DNA of 33,402 bases, taken from assembly GCA_027482195.1 (NCBI GenBank), contig JAIXWE010000005.1:1-33402 (forward strand). The letters are read 5' to 3'. The stretch comes from Alphaproteobacteria bacterium (GTDB taxonomy: Bacteria > Pseudomonadota > Alphaproteobacteria > Micavibrionales > Micavibrionaceae). Shown piece after piece: positions 1-7,060 of the stretch; position 1 is the stretch's first letter, and every line of letters begins with the position of its first letter. The notes under the pieces are model-generated. The model did no database searches and was not told the origin of the DNA. It saw only the letters and a list, made by a program, of their open reading frames with translations. The position numbers and the translations under genes were made by a program.

Positions 1-77
1 GAATTAATACGTTTTTATCCGCGCTTTCAACGCCATAATCTTTGCTTATTTGTTCAAGCAAATACGCCAATTCCTGA
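1..77. repeat. Terminal direct repeat, left copy (circular closure)
   Basis: Bases 1-77 are identical to 33326-33402. A perfect overlap of 77 bases is the signature left by k-mer (k=77) assembly of a circular or circularly permuted molecule, so the unique circle is 33,325 bp. Reading across the joint restores one intact gene (HK97 gp10-like). A true short terminal repeat of the virion DNA is less likely, because it would lie inside a coding sequence. Confidence 0.93.
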
Positions 78-118
78 GCACCGTAAACAGAACTAAAACT
101 TTGCTTTGGTCCAGCCAT
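1..118 (-). CDS. HK97 gp10-like protein, N-terminal part (gene split by contig ends)
   Basis: The ATG at 118-116 (MAGPKQSFSS...) reads through base 1 and continues in frame at 33325, giving a 190-residue protein that ends at 32871. A ribosome binding site (GGAAGG) lies about 7 bases upstream, inside the end of the tail chaperone extension, whose stop at 120-122 is one base away. The apparent TTG start inside the right-end copy is an artefact of linearisation. Function is described under 32871-33402. Confidence 0.85.
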   Translation of the reverse strand, partial: MAGPKQSFSSVYGAQELAYLLEQISKDYGVESADKNVLI

Positions 119-119
119 T

Positions 120-458
120 TTAAAACCTTCCTTCCGAACCGGGCATCATCTGCATGAATAACAATAACCGCTTGTTTGCTTCCTCTGCTTTTTGTTGCTC
201 AGTCAATGGTCTGTAAATGTACTCATAAGACAGACCAAGAATCTCATTCAATGTATACGCTTTAGAATTGCCGCCACGAATGTAATTAAAAACACCAGTG
301 GTAAGCAATCCCAATGTATTCAAAATTACTTTGTTGCCTATAAACCCATCATTAATCGCAATCATTACAACATTAAAATCATCCTCGCTCATTGCATCTG
401 GATTTGCACCATGCGCTAACAAATATGCTCTAGTCTGCAAACGCAATGAGCCAATTAG
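120..458 (-). CDS. Tail assembly chaperone, frameshift extension (T part of a G/GT pair)
   Basis: This reading frame lies in the -1 frame of the upstream chaperone gene. It is open from the slippery site (458) to the stop at 120, giving 112 residues (LIGSLRLQTRAYLL...). No ATG opens it; the first possible start is a TTG at 446 with no ribosome binding site. It is therefore most simply made only as a fusion of 265 residues after -1 slippage, like lambda gpGT. In lambda the T part contacts tail tube protein while G coats the tape measure. Its position just before the tape measure (one gene intervenes) fits. The family is inferred from arrangement, because these proteins are poorly conserved in sequence. 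Confidence 0.82.
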   Translation of the reverse strand, partial: LIGSLRLQTRAYLLAHGANPDAMSEDDFNVVMIAINDGFIGNKVILNTLGLLTTGVFNYIRGGNSKAYTLNEILGLSYEYIYRPLTEQQKAEEANKRLLLFMQMMPGSEGRF

Positions 459-916
459 TTTTTTTTCGTTTCCTCATAACTAGGCGAAATTACTTCCGCA
501 ATTTTTTTCATTAATTCTAATTGCACAGGAAACGGAAACTCGCTGTTAATTTCTTCGTAAGTTAATTCATCCATGTTTGCGCCTTCCATTTCAGGCACAA
601 GCAATTTCACCATTTCCAAAACTCTTTGCTCAGTCTGAGCAGTAATTTTTGCCAAGTTTTTTACTGATCGACCATCAACAATTACATCATCATCCAAATA
701 AACAATTGAATCGCTTTGCAATGTTTCTTTTTTTTCCAGCAGCGGTTTAATTAATTCTTCTGTTTTCTTTGTAATATCAACTTCAGAAACGCGCTTATTT
801 ATAATTTCCATTTCTGATGCTAGTGGAACGCGAACCTTAAAGTTTTGACCGCCCAAAACAAATGATCGAGTTCTTAAAATTTGTTGATTAACTTTTAGAA
901 TTTCTGACAGTTTCAT
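455..916 (-). CDS. Tail assembly chaperone (gpG-like)
   Basis: A 153-residue mostly helical, charged protein starting MKLSEILKVNQQ and ending EETKKN. It sits between the tail tube genes and the tape measure gene, where siphoviruses encode the chaperone that binds nascent tape measure protein and recruits tube subunits. The last codons are ACG AAA AAA AAC TAA, which place a slippery heptamer immediately before the stop. The start ATG at 916 has AAGGAT upstream (GAAAGGATAAGAT). Identification rests on synteny plus the frameshift signal rather than on sequence family recognition. Confidence 0.8.
   Translation of the reverse strand: MKLSEILKVNQQILRTRSFVLGGQNFKVRVPLASEMEIINKRVSEVDITKKTEELIKPLLEKKETLQSDSIVYLDDDVIVDGRSVKNLAKITAQTEQRVLEMVKLLVPEMEGANMDELTYEEINSEFPFPVQLELMKKIAEVISPSYEETKKN
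458..464 (-). other. Programmed -1 ribosomal frameshift site, A AAA AAC
   Basis: On the minus strand the zero frame reads ACG AAA AAA AAC TAA. The heptamer A AAA AAC (464-458) has the X XXY YYZ phasing needed for tandem -1 slippage, and the zero-frame stop follows at once (457-455). An SD-like GAGGA (475-471) lies about 7 bases upstream and could stimulate slippage, as in dnaX. After slippage reading continues CTA ATT GGC TCA into the 112-residue extension. I did not find an obvious strong downstream stem-loop. Confidence 0.85.
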
Positions 917-919
917 ATC

Positions 920-1147
920 TTATCCTTTCTTAATAATGCCGTTATATATTTCGTTGTTCAAATCGTTGACGTATTGAACAATCTCTTGTGGTGACATTTT
1001 ATCAGCATGATTCGCTGCAATGGCATGAACCAGTGAAATGCCTGTCAGTTTTTGTTGCGGAAAGCCAAACCAGCTTTTAGGTGCAATCAATGATTGCTCA
1101 AGCAAATACCCAAGCAAATCGTTGTTGTTGTTGATTTGTGTTGTCAT
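920..1147 (-). CDS. Hypothetical protein between tail tube and tail chaperone genes
   Basis: A 75-residue protein (MTTQINNNNDLLGYLL...) that I do not recognise. The N-terminus is asparagine-rich and the middle carries W-F-G-F-P-Q; the rest looks helical, with no membrane segment. It lies right after the terminator following tail tube copy 2 and 3 bp before the chaperone gene, so it probably takes part in tail assembly, but this is inference from position only. Confidence 0.72.
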   Translation of the reverse strand: MTTQINNNNDLLGYLLEQSLIAPKSWFGFPQQKLTGISLVHAIAANHADKMSPQEIVQYVNDLNNEIYNGIIKKG

Positions 1148-1159
1148 ATATTCTCATGT

Positions 1160-1179
1160 AAAAAAGCCCCCGAAGGGGC
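1160..1179 (-). terminator. Intrinsic terminator after tail tube copy 2
   Basis: On the minus strand the RNA reads GCCCC-UUCG-GGGGC followed by six U. A perfect 5-bp G/C stem closed by a UUCG tetraloop plus a U-tract is a textbook rho-independent terminator. It begins 7 bases after the tail tube 2 stop and precedes the small gene at 1147. Genes downstream therefore depend on read-through or antitermination. Confidence 0.92.
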
Positions 1180-1186
1180 GATTGTT

Positions 1187-1705
1187 TTAGTTGTTAGACC
1201 AGCCGTACTGACCACCGCGAGGATGAACAGTAAATACGCATTTGGCTTCTGCGCCGGGTTGTGGATCAATTTGAAATTGAGATACTCGACCATTAAATGC
1301 ATAAGCAATTGTGTTTGATCCATCTACCGCAGCCACCACAAATGTGCGATCTACAATACCGCTGTATGCGTCTGAACGAATCTGAAGTAGCGCAGCGTCA
1401 GATGGATTCCATGCGGCAGTAATTGATAGCGAAGTCGGAGCAGATTGCACAGGAATCTTGTCCGATTGACGCGCACCGGCAACCGAAAAGTTTGCCACTG
1501 CATCATCCTGCCCAAAAGCAGGAATTGCCTCGACAGGAACTGCAACACCGTTTGCGCCAGTGCCGTTTGCAGTAGTGCCGACAATTGCCGCCACTTGTGC
1601 AGTCCATACCGAAAGGTTAGCCGTTGTCAGTGGTGTTGGTGTTGCAGCCGACTGCATCCATAGTGATGCGCTAAAGCCGGGCAATACTTTGCTTGGAATA
1701 GCCAT
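1187..1705 (-). CDS. Major tail tube protein, copy 2 (paralogue)
   Basis: A 172-residue protein (MAIPSKVLPGFSASLW...) closely similar over its whole length to the product of 1720-2214. A block of 45 residues starting PVEAIPAFGQ and ending ITAAWNP is identical in both, as is the C-terminal HPRGGQYGWSNN. It should form the tail tube (lambda gpV-like/TTP fold) that stacks as rings around the tape measure protein. It differs from copy 1 mainly near residues 30-60, where it has extra Ala/Gly/Thr-rich residues, probably a surface loop. A strong terminator follows immediately, consistent with high expression. Tube role is inferred from position between tail terminator and chaperone. Confidence 0.8.
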   Translation of the reverse strand: MAIPSKVLPGFSASLWMQSAATPTPLTTANLSVWTAQVAAIVGTTANGTGANGVAVPVEAIPAFGQDDAVANFSVAGARQSDKIPVQSAPTSLSITAAWNPSDAALLQIRSDAYSGIVDRTFVVAAVDGSNTIAYAFNGRVSQFQIDPQPGAEAKCVFTVHPRGGQYGWSNN

Positions 1706-1719
1706 GATTTTTTTCCCTA

Positions 1720-2214
1720 TTAAACGTTATTTGACCAGCCGTACTGACCGCCGCGAGGATGAATCGTAAACATACATTTTGCTTCAGCACCGGGCGCAGG
1801 ATCAATATTAAATTGACTGACGCGACCGTTAAATGCGTAATAAACAATGTTTGAACCATCAACAGCAGCAATCACAAATGTGCGATCAATGACACCGCTT
1901 TCGGAATCTGAGCGCATCAGCAGCAGGTTAGTATCTGCCGGGTTCCATGCAGCGGTAATCGACAAAGATGTGGGCGCAGATTGCACCGGAATTTTGTCCG
2001 ACTGCCTTGCGCCAGCCACAGAAAAGTTTGCTACCGCATCATCTTGACCAAATGCCGGGATTGCTTCCACAGGCAACAGGTTGCCCGATACAGCAATCGG
2101 CGCAACGCTTGCCACAAGCGACAATTGCGCGACAGTCAATGGTGTTGGGGTTGCCGTTGGTTGGCAATATAGCGAAGCCGAAAAGCCCGGCAATACTTTA
2201 TTTGGAAGTGCCAT
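1720..2214 (-). CDS. Major tail tube protein, copy 1
   Basis: A 164-residue protein (MALPNKVLPGFSASLY...) located directly after the tail terminator gene, the usual place for the tube protein in siphoviruses. The ATG at 2214 is preceded by GAGGAATTAAAA, a good ribosome binding site. Its tandem paralogue follows 14 bp downstream. The two share invariant segments in the centre and C-terminus but use different synonymous codons, which shows an old duplication kept under protein-level selection. Either protein, or both, may build the tube. Confidence 0.82.
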   Translation of the reverse strand: MALPNKVLPGFSASLYCQPTATPTPLTVAQLSLVASVAPIAVSGNLLPVEAIPAFGQDDAVANFSVAGARQSDKIPVQSAPTSLSITAAWNPADTNLLLMRSDSESGVIDRTFVIAAVDGSNIVYYAFNGRVSQFNIDPAPGAEAKCMFTIHPRGGQYGWSNNV

Positions 2215-2246
2215 TTTTAATTCCTCAAAAAAAGTTAAAAGTTATT

Positions 2247-2663
2247 TTATGTCGGAATATCCATTGTGCAATCCAGATAAATGGAATGTAAACCAATATC
2301 GTTTTCGAAAGTGTTATATAAAAAATCGACATCGATCTTGCTTACATAAAATCCACTCACCCCGCCAAACTGCCCACTGTATCCATGCAATGCCTGTATT
2401 ATCGTGTTTGCTATGCTGAATGCATCTTGCAATGAACCAGCATATATATTGGTCTGGAATATTGGTCTATCTATTCCTTTGACCGATTGCGTTGTGCCCG
2501 TATAAACTGGTTGATGCACATTCCGCAAATTCCATGTAATAAACTTCTGTTGCGAAGCAAAGTTTCTGTTAAATGATGCATACACAGGAACCGGCGAAGC
2601 AGTCGATGTCAATTGCGCTTGTATTGCTAGTGCGTAATTACTGACATTGTTTTGACCAGCCAT
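2247..2663 (-). CDS. Tail terminator / tail completion protein (putative)
   Basis: A 138-residue protein (MAGQNNVSNYALAI...) placed between the head-closure gene and the tail tube genes. The segment KGIDRPIFQTNIYAG followed by an alpha-helix (DAFSIANTIIQALHG) and a short strand resembles tail terminator proteins of the DUF3168/gpU-like fold, which cap the tube and join it to the head. I rely mainly on length and position. Confidence 0.6.
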   Translation of the reverse strand: MAGQNNVSNYALAIQAQLTSTASPVPVYASFNRNFASQQKFITWNLRNVHQPVYTGTTQSVKGIDRPIFQTNIYAGSLQDAFSIANTIIQALHGYSGQFGGVSGFYVSKIDVDFLYNTFENDIGLHSIYLDCTMDIPT

Positions 2664-2666
2664 TGT

Positions 2667-3011
2667 TTAAACCTGTGTTGATGGATCATTGTGGTAACAC
2701 AAAAACGTCACTTTCATTCTATCGTTTGATTCCATTGCGCTATCAATTCGCCAATCATGCCCACGCCAAACGATAGAATACAAATTCTGATTGTCGTACA
2801 TATCTCGCGTATATGGTGTGTAATTAAAAGTTAAATTAATTACGCCAGCATAAACTCTATATTTTTCCGTAATTCTTACATCATTTTTTACTTCTTTAAC
2901 TTCTGCTTTGCTTTGAAATTTCAAAGTCTTTGTTGTTACCGTATCGCCATACGCCGAAGTTGTAAACCCCAAAGTATAGACTTGCGCTTCCTCATATCTT
3001 GCAATGCCCAT
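2667..3011 (-). CDS. Head-tail joining / head closure protein (putative)
   Basis: A 114-residue, beta-rich protein (MGIARYEEAQVY...) with the YSIVWRGHDWRIDSA segment reminiscent of small head-closure (stopper) proteins such as SPP1 gp16 and HK97 gp7-type proteins, which have the form 'Y..I.wrG..y.I'. It follows the connector gene and precedes the tail terminator, exactly as expected for the stopper sitting under the portal-adaptor ring. Confidence 0.62.
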   Translation of the reverse strand: MGIARYEEAQVYTLGFTTSAYGDTVTTKTLKFQSKAEVKEVKNDVRITEKYRVYAGVINLTFNYTPYTRDMYDNQNLYSIVWRGHDWRIDSAMESNDRMKVTFLCYHNDPSTQV

Positions 3012-3019
3012 TTAATTGC

Positions 3020-3673
3020 TCACATTACAAGTGGTTTGTACGGGCGCAACAATGTATCCACGCCAAGCGGTATGCGCTTCATATCCGTTGAAGTAACTTC
3101 ACTGCGATTATTGTACAAATGCGTAAACCAAAGCAATGCAGCTTGTTTAACAACCGGGTATGTCGCAAACGGTGAAGCCGCAAGCGTATATGTAACGATC
3201 ACAGGTGATGTCATTTGCGGATTAATGCTTGTAGGCAAATCAGAGCAAATGACCTTGCGCCCGGTTGGATCGTAATAATAAGCCGATGGCGATACCGTTG
3301 TCAGCACCGTTGGCGTTTCATCGTTGTAGTATTTGACCGAATCAATGGTCACGCCGCCCTGTGATGTTTCAGGCAAATCTAGCGACAATGGCGAACCGTA
3401 CAAAGCCGAAACACCGTAATACGATTTGTATTGCACCGACACAATTGGCGCACCAAGATAATCCTCGATGGCCATGCGGATTGCTAGTTCAAGCGAAGTC
3501 AAATAGGTATCCTGACTTGTATCAGAATACAAATTCAACTGTTCCCGAATTTCGGATAACGTCAACCAGCCCGTTGAAACATTACGATTTGTCTGTTCAA
3601 ACCAATCGTAATTAAACGGGTTGCGTGTTGGCGCAAGTTGAACAAATCCTAACCCTGTCTCTTGAACTGGCAT
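3020..3673 (-). CDS. Head-tail connector (gp6 / phiE125 gp8-like adaptor)
   Basis: A 217-residue protein (MPVQETGLGFVQLAP...) with the pattern of the phiE125 gp8/HK97 gp6 adaptor family: an N-terminal helix set (WLTLSEIREQLNL, then a second helix ending IEDYLGAP), a central beta region with repeated Tyr (DSVKYYNDE, AYYYDPTGR), a Pro/Val helix (PVVKQAALLWFTHLYNNR) and the terminal signature IPLGVDTLLRPYKPLVM. This ring binds the portal underside. It starts 2 bases after the stop of capsid copy 2. Confidence 0.8.
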   Translation of the reverse strand: MPVQETGLGFVQLAPTRNPFNYDWFEQTNRNVSTGWLTLSEIREQLNLYSDTSQDTYLTSLELAIRMAIEDYLGAPIVSVQYKSYYGVSALYGSPLSLDLPETSQGGVTIDSVKYYNDETPTVLTTVSPSAYYYDPTGRKVICSDLPTSINPQMTSPVIVTYTLAASPFATYPVVKQAALLWFTHLYNNRSEVTSTDMKRIPLGVDTLLRPYKPLVM

Positions 3674-3675
3674 GA

Positions 3676-4716
3676 TTAAGTCGCAATCAAACGAACACCG
3701 GCAAATGGATCGCGCACAGTCGATACCATGCGCTTTTCAGCAAACATTGTTACAAAGCCGGGCGCAGTCTGTTCCATCGCCTGAACAGTCATTTCCTCAA
3801 CATCGGCAATCGTCAGGAATTTAGCCCAATCAGCAAGGTAAATAGAAATGCTGCCGGTTGCAGTCCATGCATCCAAATACGGATTTGGGATCACAGGCCA
3901 ACCAAATACATTGACCACCGCACCGCCATTGTTCGTGCCGGTTTCCATAAAGTACGGAACATTGCCAGCCGATACCGCTTTGGTCAAAACATCGATTGCC
4001 GATGGATGCATCATCCATGCGGTTGTTGGCGAGTTCCAATATTGACCGGGCAGCGCAAGACGCATTTCCGACAATGTAGATTTGCTCAGACCGGCAACCG
4101 TTGCGCCGACTGTGGCAATAGTATGCCGACCATTGGTAATCGCTGTGCCGCTTGATCCAAACGCCGATACAGCACCAGCAGCGCCGGGATAACTATTCAG
4201 ACCGCGCAGACCATAAATGCCGCCTGTGCTGGTTGTAGTGCTTCCTGCCTGATCGTTATTTAAGCCCATTGACGCGCCTTCAAGTTGCGCGAATTCCATC
4301 ATCAAATCTTCAATGAGTTCGTTATTCAGGCCATTAACGTCTGACAATACCGCTGTGCGGATTGGCATCTGTGCGGTAATCACTCGCGTTGGCAATTGCC
4401 AAATCGATGTGTTGATATTAGGTGATCCGCTGTTGGGCGTGAATACATAGCCCCACGGGTTTGTGCTGTTTGCCGCATTACCTGTCTTTGCGACAAATTG
4501 AACGTCCGACATATTTGCGGTTTTGATTTGACGCGCACCCAAACGATATGGGTTGGCATATCGAAATGCTGCAAATACATCATCAAAGAAAGTTTGACCA
4601 CCAACACCAGAACCGCTGCCGGTAAGAGCAGAAGCCTCGCGCAAATCAATGGTGATTCTATCGCCAGTTTCTAGCGTCTGTTTGATACCGGTTAGGATTT
4701 TTTCGTTGGCTTTCAT
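3676..4716 (-). CDS. Second major capsid protein paralogue, lacking the delta (scaffold) domain
   Basis: A 346-residue HK97-fold capsid protein starting MKANEKILTGIKQ. It aligns with the upstream capsid protein from EASALTG onward: shared blocks include AKTGNA, IWQL, PIRTA, NNDQA, YGLRGL/NGLRGL and C-terminal EKR...PFAGVR. The upstream paralogue has about 105 residues before EASALTG; this one has only about 30, so the coiled-coil delta domain is essentially missing. I chose the ATG at 4716 because GGAA lies just upstream; alternatives are 4725 and 4758. It may build part of the shell (for example vertices) or be a variant shell protein. An intrinsic terminator separates it from copy 1. Confidence 0.88.
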   Translation of the reverse strand: MKANEKILTGIKQTLETGDRITIDLREASALTGSGSGVGGQTFFDDVFAAFRYANPYRLGARQIKTANMSDVQFVAKTGNAANSTNPWGYVFTPNSGSPNINTSIWQLPTRVITAQMPIRTAVLSDVNGLNNELIEDLMMEFAQLEGASMGLNNDQAGSTTTSTGGIYGLRGLNSYPGAAGAVSAFGSSGTAITNGRHTIATVGATVAGLSKSTLSEMRLALPGQYWNSPTTAWMMHPSAIDVLTKAVSAGNVPYFMETGTNNGGAVVNVFGWPVIPNPYLDAWTATGSISIYLADWAKFLTIADVEEMTVQAMEQTAPGFVTMFAEKRMVSTVRDPFAGVRLIAT

Positions 4717-4738
4717 TTTTTCCATTCCCAAATTTAGC

Positions 4739-4768
4739 AAAAAACCCCGGCAGCACACGCCACCGGGG
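4739..4768 (-). terminator. Intrinsic terminator between the two capsid genes
   Basis: On the minus strand: CCCCGG, a 12-base loop, CCGGGG, then six U. The perfect 6-bp G/C stem and U-tract make a good rho-independent terminator 11 bases after the stop of capsid copy 1. It would favour copy 1 transcripts and lower expression of capsid copy 2 and genes beyond unless antiterminated. Confidence 0.88.
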
Positions 4769-4779
4769 AAGCCGCATCA

Positions 4780-6123
4780 TTAGGTTGACGTGCCAGTAGA
4801 ACGATAACGAACACCAGCAAACGGGTTGACAACCGAAGTTGCCAAACGCTTTTCACCAAAGAACGTGATGAAGCCGGGGAGGGTTTGATCGTAACGGCGC
4901 ATGACCATCGACAGACGATCAACAGTGGTATGGAAACGCGACCAATCTGCAAAGTACATTGGATACAGGCTATTAGTACCAGCCGATCCAGTGGTCAACT
5001 GCGAAGGCGTATCGCAATACTTGTTGACGATAACGTCAAAGCCCATCAGCGTACCGACAATGCCATCATCACGCGACAAACCGTCAATGTAGATCGGGCG
5101 CTTCTGATCATCAACCAGACCGCGAATCTGCTGAAGCAGTACAGGGTTAATCATAAACTTAGCATCGGGAGTCCAGTATTCCTGTGGCAGCGAATAGACA
5201 AAATTCACAACGTCTTTGTATGTGATATTACCCGCACCGACCGTATTGGCGTTGGTGGTGAGCTGGTCATAAGTAGCAAGCGAATGCAGACCAGTAGTGC
5301 TACCAGTACCGCTATTGCCAAAAGCGGCAGTAGTAACAGAACCGCCAGCGTAAGTTGCAGCAGAACCAGCGTACTGATCCAGACCGCGCAGACCGTTTGT
5401 GCCACCGTATGGGTTGGAAACAGATTGAGCAGCTTGGTCATTGTTCTGCACCATTGAGAGTGCTTCAGACTGAGAGAATTCCAGCAGCATATCCGAAACA
5501 ACATTTGCTTCCAGACCGTCAATGTCATCCAGCGCAGCGGTACGGATTGGGAACTGGACGTTAATATCTTGCAGAACCAATTGCCAAATGGTTGTATCTT
5601 CAGTTGTGGTTGCACCGTTGTTCTGGATGGTGTAACCCCATGCAGCACCAGCGTTGCCGGTTTTTGCACGGAACTGATACGAAGAACCATCGGTTGCAAC
5701 TTGACGCGAAATTTGACGCATTGGGTTTGCAAGACGCAGCGGAGCAAACACTGGATCATAGGCAGTGCGACCACCCTGATTGTTACCGCCGCCTGTCAAT
5801 GCCGATGCTTCCTTCATGTATGCATCATATTCAGCAGCATCTTCAAACAGTTTCAGTTCCTTTTCCATGCGGGAATTGGATTTGTAGAACTGTGCAAGCG
5901 ATTCACGAACACGGCGATTAACGTCAACCTGAATGCCTTTGTTTGCGCGAACAATCTCAGGTGCGCGAATCTGTGCAACCTTTGCTTCCAGTGCTGCGAC
6001 CTTTTCGGCAAAAGAAACTTCAGCAGCAGCAACTGCCTCAGACACTTTTTCAGAAACGATTGCTTCGGTTTTTTCTTGCAGGTTCGATTCAATGGAATCG
6101 AGTTTTTCAATAATTTTGTCCAT
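4780..6123 (-). CDS. Major capsid protein, HK97 fold, with N-terminal scaffold domain
   Basis: A 447-residue protein. Residues 1 to about 60 (MDKIIEKLDSIESNLQ..., then repeated Ala/Glu/Lys heptads) predict a coiled coil, the delta domain that scaffolds assembly in HK97-type phages. The shell domain starts near EASALTGGG (about residue 106), the probable protease cleavage area, and ends GFITFFGEKR...NPFAGVRYRS, a typical HK97 capsid C-terminus. It follows the prohead protease and is followed by a strong terminator and a paralogous capsid gene. Confidence 0.95.
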   Translation of the reverse strand: MDKIIEKLDSIESNLQEKTEAIVSEKVSEAVAAAEVSFAEKVAALEAKVAQIRAPEIVRANKGIQVDVNRRVRESLAQFYKSNSRMEKELKLFEDAAEYDAYMKEASALTGGGNNQGGRTAYDPVFAPLRLANPMRQISRQVATDGSSYQFRAKTGNAGAAWGYTIQNNGATTTEDTTIWQLVLQDINVQFPIRTAALDDIDGLEANVVSDMLLEFSQSEALSMVQNNDQAAQSVSNPYGGTNGLRGLDQYAGSAATYAGGSVTTAAFGNSGTGSTTGLHSLATYDQLTTNANTVGAGNITYKDVVNFVYSLPQEYWTPDAKFMINPVLLQQIRGLVDDQKRPIYIDGLSRDDGIVGTLMGFDVIVNKYCDTPSQLTTGSAGTNSLYPMYFADWSRFHTTVDRLSMVMRRYDQTLPGFITFFGEKRLATSVVNPFAGVRYRSTGTST

Positions 6124-6135
6124 GATAGTCCTAAG

Positions 6136-6927
6136 TTATTTAAGTCGGGATTCCAGAGCCTTCAGCAACTCGCGCTGCTCAAGAGCGACCAGAAGTTCAT
6201 CAGCCGCACCCGATGTTGCCTCTCGCGTATCGGAGTTCGGTTCGGCAGTTTCGGGTTTTGCATCTCGCTTGCCCATTGCCTTGCCAAATACGGATGCGGC
6301 CTTTGTCGCATCCTTTTTTGAAAAGCCCACTTCACGCAGTGCTTTTTCAAATACTTTCAAATCAGCAGAACCATCTTCGCGGAAATATTCCAGCTTGCTG
6401 ATATTAGCCATTGGATTGTTTGGTTGCATCACGATTGACACTTCTGCCAATCCACCTTTTGTGATGCTGAAATAACCTTCCTCATCCATTGAATCAACTT
6501 GATTGCCTTCAGCATCAACCATGCACCATTCATCAGCGTATGCGCCGACAGAAACGCCGCCGACCATCATCGGAGATTCCTTCATGATGGTGTACAGATC
6601 ACGCCCGGTTGTGGTGTTGGTATAAATCATGCCGCGACCGATCATGCCTTCATCGGTGAATTCAAATTCATCCCATTGACCGACAGGCATTGATTGATCG
6701 TTGTGTTGAAAATACATCGGCAATGGTCTGCCAGCAGTGGCAAACTCTTTTGCCCATGCTTGAAATGGGGCAGCCTGATAATTGAATCTGCGACCGTCTG
6801 CGCCTTCACGCGCACCCCAAGTGGTAAGCATTGCTTCAATCTTGCCGCACATTTCATCGGCAGATTCATCGGCAGAGCGACCCAATGCAACTTGCGATTC
6901 GAAAAAAAACGTCACGTTTTTAGTCAT
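6136..6927 (-). CDS. Prohead maturation protease (HK97 gp4-like)
   Basis: A 263-residue protein (MTKNVTFFFESQVAL...). The herpesvirus/HK97-type serine protease signature is visible: His75 in PMYFQHNDQSMPVG, Ser126 in MVGGVSVGAY, and the downstream strand GLAEVSIVMQPNNPMA. The C-terminal third is charged and low in complexity (KAMGKRDAKPE..., ending ELLKALESRLK), like the self-cleaved tail of such proteases. It cleaves the capsid delta domain during maturation. The start overlaps the stop of the small basic ORF upstream (CATGACTAA) and an AAAAAGGTG site precedes it. Confidence 0.92.
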   Translation of the reverse strand: MTKNVTFFFESQVALGRSADESADEMCGKIEAMLTTWGAREGADGRRFNYQAAPFQAWAKEFATAGRPLPMYFQHNDQSMPVGQWDEFEFTDEGMIGRGMIYTNTTTGRDLYTIMKESPMMVGGVSVGAYADEWCMVDAEGNQVDSMDEEGYFSITKGGLAEVSIVMQPNNPMANISKLEYFREDGSADLKVFEKALREVGFSKKDATKAASVFGKAMGKRDAKPETAEPNSDTREATSGAADELLVALEQRELLKALESRLK

Positions 6928-7060
6928 GAAAATTCACCTTTTTCTGTTGCATTCCATTGGTTTGCAATGGTTTAATTTTGCGCCTACTAGCAGCCTGTTT
7001 TATTTTATCTGCGACCTGCTGTTGCTGTTGTCGCTTGCGATTTAGGCTAGGCTTTTCCAT
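6920..7060 (-). CDS. Small basic glutamine-rich protein between portal and protease
   Basis: A 46-residue frame starting MEKPSLNRKRQQQQQ and ending QQKKVNFHD. It overlaps the portal 3' end by 14 bases and the protease start by 8 bases, so it is packed between the two as a translationally coupled gene would be. It is strongly basic with a Q run. No function recognised; a nucleic-acid or scaffold binding role would be a guess. It may also be a non-coding connecting frame. Confidence 0.5.
   Translation of the reverse strand: MEKPSLNRKRQQQQQVADKIKQAASRRKIKPLQTNGMQQKKVNFHD

Noticed and set aside
120-446. Independent start (TTG at 446) for the tail chaperone extension
   Set aside because: No ribosome binding site is near, and the frame continues upstream exactly to the slippery site, so frameshifting is the better explanation.
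5569-6321. Plus-strand frame of 250 codons opposite the capsid and protease genes
   Set aside because: Cys- and Phe-rich shadow with no ribosome binding site, against two well-identified genes.
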